DNA from: Lentisphaeria bacterium
GTDB lineage: Bacteria > Verrucomicrobiota > Lentisphaeria > JABSQK01 > UBA12247
Reading direction: 5' to 3'
NCBI GenBank assembly: GCA_003477185.1
Contig: DMTJ01000528.1
Location: 1-8,945 of the forward strand
DNA: 8,945 nucleotides
Shown here: piece by piece, positions 7,150 to 8,945 of the stretch
Numbering within the stretch: the stretch's first letter is position 1
How the letters are laid out: every line of letters begins with the position of its first letter
Notes under the pieces: generated by a model
What the model was told of the DNA's origin: nothing
What the model saw: only the letters and a program-made list of their open reading frames with translations
Databases searched by the model: none
Made by a program: the position numbers and the translations under genes

Positions 7150-7593
7150 CTACTCCGTCGACACGTCTTCTGACCGATCCTGTAGCGCGGCATGCATCGT
7201 ATGCCAGGCCAGGGACGCGCACTTCACGCGCACAGGAAACTGACAAACGCCGGACAGAACAGCCAGCTTACCCAGTTCGGCGGGATCTACATCACTTTCG
7301 CCGGTCAACATCATATGAACCTCGCGATAAATCGCCTCGGCATCAGTCACGGTGCGGCCCTTTAGCTTTTCAGTCAGCAAGGACGCAGACGCCACGGAGA
7401 TCGCACAGCCAGTGCCCGTGAAACTGACGTCCTGAATCACACCATCTTCAATATTCAGGAATAGATCGAGCTCGTCACCACAAAGTGGGTTTTTGCCGCA
7501 GGCCTTGTGCGAGGCGCAGTCCATGTCCCGGAAATTACGCGGGGATTTATTATGGTCTAAAATGACTTCTTGATAGAGTTCCAGCATGCTCAT
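7150..7593 (-). CDS. sufU: SufU zinc-dependent sulfur-transfer protein
   Basis: This 147-residue protein is a SufU of the NifU/IscU fold. SufU accepts persulfide sulfur from SufS and passes it to the SufBCD scaffold. The four expected zinc ligands are visible: Cys38 and Asp40 in NPLCGD, Cys63 in TGCAIS, and Cys125 in RVKCASLAW. Between the second and third Cys it has the longer connecting region (PAELGKLAVLSGVCQFPVR) that separates SufU from IscU. The start overlaps the sufS stop (ATGA). There is no strong ribosome site, so it is probably translationally coupled to sufS; Met3 is an alternative start. The length is normal. Confidence 0.95.
   Translation of the reverse strand: MSMLELYQEVILDHNKSPRNFRDMDCASHKACGKNPLCGDELDLFLNIEDGVIQDVSFTGTGCAISVASASLLTEKLKGRTVTDAEAIYREVHMMLTGESDVDPAELGKLAVLSGVCQFPVRVKCASLAWHTMHAALQDRSEDVSTE
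7153..7156 (-). promoter_or_regulatory. ribosome binding site deciding the rrf2 start
   Basis: The minus strand reads GGAG-TAGCT-ATG. This good Shine-Dalgarno sequence lies inside the last codons of sufU and supports the start at 7147 over the longer frame, which would overlap sufU by about 100 nt. Confidence 0.7.
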
Positions 7594-8837
7594 CGGGCAA
7601 ACATCTCTGCAATCTGTGGGAGGGGGGCGACTAAGCTGTCGATATCAGCTTTGGTATTATAGACACCTACCGAGGCGCGCGCAGTGGCGGGAATGCCAAG
7701 GCGCTCCATGATCGGTTGCGCGCAGTGATGGCCCGCGCGTATCGCAATGCCTTCACAATCGAGGATCGTACCAATGTCGTGTGGGTGCACATCCCCAATC
7801 AAGAAGGAAACCGCGCCACCACGCACCGCCGGTTCCCCGATCAGCCGCACGCAATCGATCTTCGACAGCTGCGCGACCAAGTAGTCCAGCAAGTCCGCCT
7901 CGTGGGCGGCGATCGCCTCCAGGCCCAGCGCTTCGACGTAGTCTACGGCCGCACCGAGCCCAACGGCTCCGCTAATATTGGGCGTGCCCGCCTCAAACTT
8001 ATAAGGCAGCTCGTTGTAGGTGGTGCCGCTGAACGAAACAGACGCGATCATGTCGCCTCCGCCCTGCCACGGCGGCATCGCCTCGAGCAGCGCTTCGCGG
8101 CCATACAGGACGCCAATTCCCGTCGGCCCATAGAGCTTATGCCCAGAGAACGCATAGAAATCACAGTCCAGTTCTCGCACATCTACTGCCGTGTGAGCCA
8201 CTGCCTGCGCGCCATCGACCAACACCGGAATCTCGTGTTCATGCGCGGCGGCGATCATCTCGCGCACCGGGTTCACCGTACCCAGAGCATTCGAAATATG
8301 GGTGAGTGCCACCAGCCTGGTGCGCGCGTTCAACAGTTCGCGATACGCCTCCTGATCCAGATCGCCGCTGTCAGACATTGGGATCACCCGCAAGACGGCA
8401 CCGGTGCGTTCGGCTAACATTTGCCACGGCACAATGTTCGAGTGGTGCTCCAGCGAGGAGACCACGATCTCGTCGCCAGCACCAATTTTGCTCGTGCCGA
8501 AGGAATTTGAGACCAGATTGATCGCCTCAGTCGTGCCCCGCACAAACAGAATCTCGCGGACAGACGCGGCGTTCAGAAAACGCCGCACCTTCTCGCGCGC
8601 GCCCTCGTAGGCCTGGGTCGCCTCTTGACTCAGCAGGTGTACGCCGCGGTGCACATTCGCGTTGTGCGTCAGGTCAAACTTACGTACAGCCTCGACTACC
8701 GATACTGGGCGCTGGGTTGTAGCCGCGCTGTCCAGATAGACCAGCGGCTTGCCATGCACTTCGCGCGACAGGATCGGAAAATCCTGCTGAATGCGGGCAG
8801 TGTCCCAAACAGCAGTGGCCGGTACCGGGGCATTCAT
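7590..8837 (-). CDS. sufS: SufS group II cysteine desulfurase
   Basis: This 415-residue PLP enzyme converts L-cysteine to L-alanine and an enzyme-bound persulfide. Visible key residues are His131 in SLEHHSN (stacks on PLP), Asp208 and Gln211 in VDGAQAV, the PLP lysine Lys234 in SGHKLYGPTG, catalytic Cys372 in RAGHHCAQP and Arg387 for the substrate carboxylate. The spacing from Lys to Cys equals that of E. coli SufS. His353 in VHPHDIG corresponds to the residue B. subtilis SufS uses to displace a SufU zinc ligand, fitting the sufU gene directly downstream. The start is supported by GAGGAAGG (8847-8854 on the plus strand) 9 nt upstream, and the ATG overlaps the sufD stop. The protein appears intact and cytosolic. 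Confidence 0.97.
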   Translation of the reverse strand: MNAPVPATAVWDTARIQQDFPILSREVHGKPLVYLDSAATTQRPVSVVEAVRKFDLTHNANVHRGVHLLSQEATQAYEGAREKVRRFLNAASVREILFVRGTTEAINLVSNSFGTSKIGAGDEIVVSSLEHHSNIVPWQMLAERTGAVLRVIPMSDSGDLDQEAYRELLNARTRLVALTHISNALGTVNPVREMIAAAHEHEIPVLVDGAQAVAHTAVDVRELDCDFYAFSGHKLYGPTGIGVLYGREALLEAMPPWQGGGDMIASVSFSGTTYNELPYKFEAGTPNISGAVGLGAAVDYVEALGLEAIAAHEADLLDYLVAQLSKIDCVRLIGEPAVRGGAVSFLIGDVHPHDIGTILDCEGIAIRAGHHCAQPIMERLGIPATARASVGVYNTKADIDSLVAPLPQIAEMFAR

Positions 8838-8945
8838 GCGGTCATACCTTCCTCGTGGCCTGTGAGCTGAGATTCGATATAGCGGAGTACTACGTCCACC
8901 GGCAGGCCGATGATCGCTTCATCGGCAAACGCATAGGTCAGGATC
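8834..8945 (-). CDS. sufD: SufD C-terminus (partial, cut by the window edge)
   Basis: The frame runs in from the window edge for 36 codons: ILTYAFADEAIIGLPVDVVL, then RYIESQLTGHEEGMTA and TGA. The LTYAFADE...LR.YIE pattern is the C-terminal helical end of SufB/SufD proteins, in which FADE-type motifs and an arginine/glutamate helix close the protein. Its position right before sufS favours SufD over SufB. SufD pairs with SufB and SufC in the cluster scaffold. The stop overlaps the sufS start (ATGA). The rest of the gene, and probably sufB and sufC, lie beyond the window. Confidence 0.85.
   Translation of the reverse strand, partial: ILTYAFADEAIIGLPVDVVLRYIESQLTGHEEGMTA
8847..8854 (-). promoter_or_regulatory. 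strong ribosome binding site of sufS
   Basis: GAGGAAGG on the minus strand lies 9 nt before the sufS ATG, inside the final sufD codons. It gives sufS its own translation signal in addition to coupling by the ATGA overlap. Confidence 0.65.

Noticed and set aside
7148..7246. Upstream extension of the Rrf2 frame to 7246
   Set aside because: It would overlap sufU by about 100 nt, and the extra residues lack Rrf2 similarity. The ATG at 7147 has a GGAG site 5 nt upstream.
7716..8417. 233-codon plus-strand open frame
   Set aside because: It is antisense to sufS, whose catalytic motifs are all intact on the minus strand; the plus-strand translation shows no recognisable motif.
1..8945. CRISPR array, tRNA, intact insertion sequence or defence island
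   Set aside because: I saw no spaced direct repeats, tRNA-like cloverleaf, transposase or terminal inverted repeats. The HNH remnant alone does not make a defence system.

Overview
The window (8,945 bp, GC-rich) reads as chromosomal DNA from a Gram-negative-type bacterium. A planctomycete/verrucomicrobial (PVC) origin is my best guess. This is inference from three things: a very large secreted protein built of concanavalin-like and Ig-like modules, a SUF operon ordered sufD-sufS-sufU-rrf2-sufT, and a two-part HNH endonuclease gene of a type I associate with those phyla. No rRNA, tRNA or marker gene fixes the taxonomy.

Layout, left to right. Bases 1-190 lie downstream of the giant gene and hold a structured, unidentified stretch plus a weak hairpin just past the stop codon. 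Bases 193-5826 (minus strand) encode one secreted protein of about 1,877 residues. It has a signal peptide, about four N-terminal beta-rich concanavalin/LamG-like segments, Ig-like segments and a duplicated C-terminal cassette. No catalytic motif is visible. A 13-bp perfect palindrome occurs three times inside this gene, each time encoding Ala-Asp-Ser-Ala. Bases 5827-6023 form a divergent intergenic region. Bases 6024-6416 (plus strand) are a decayed HNH endonuclease gene. Its metal-site Asp and a zinc-type Cys are substituted, and its 3' half is missing at the point where the SUF operon ends.

Bases 6363-8945 (minus strand) are the 3' part of a SUF iron-sulfur cluster operon: the C-terminus of SufD, the cysteine desulfurase SufS, the sulfur-transfer protein SufU, an Rrf2-family regulator and a SufT-like MIP18/DUF59 protein. 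Three of the four junctions are ATGA stop/start overlaps and the fourth has a 2-nt gap, so the operon is tightly coupled. SufS takes sulfur from cysteine, SufU accepts it through a zinc site, SufD belongs to the SufBCD scaffold, and SufT is a maturation or carrier factor. The five-cysteine Rrf2 protein probably senses Fe-S status and controls the operon, whose promoter lies beyond base 8945.

I see no CRISPR array, intact insertion sequence or phage gene. The less ordinary content is the giant modular protein, the in-frame palindrome repeat, and the HNH remnant abutting the SUF operon.
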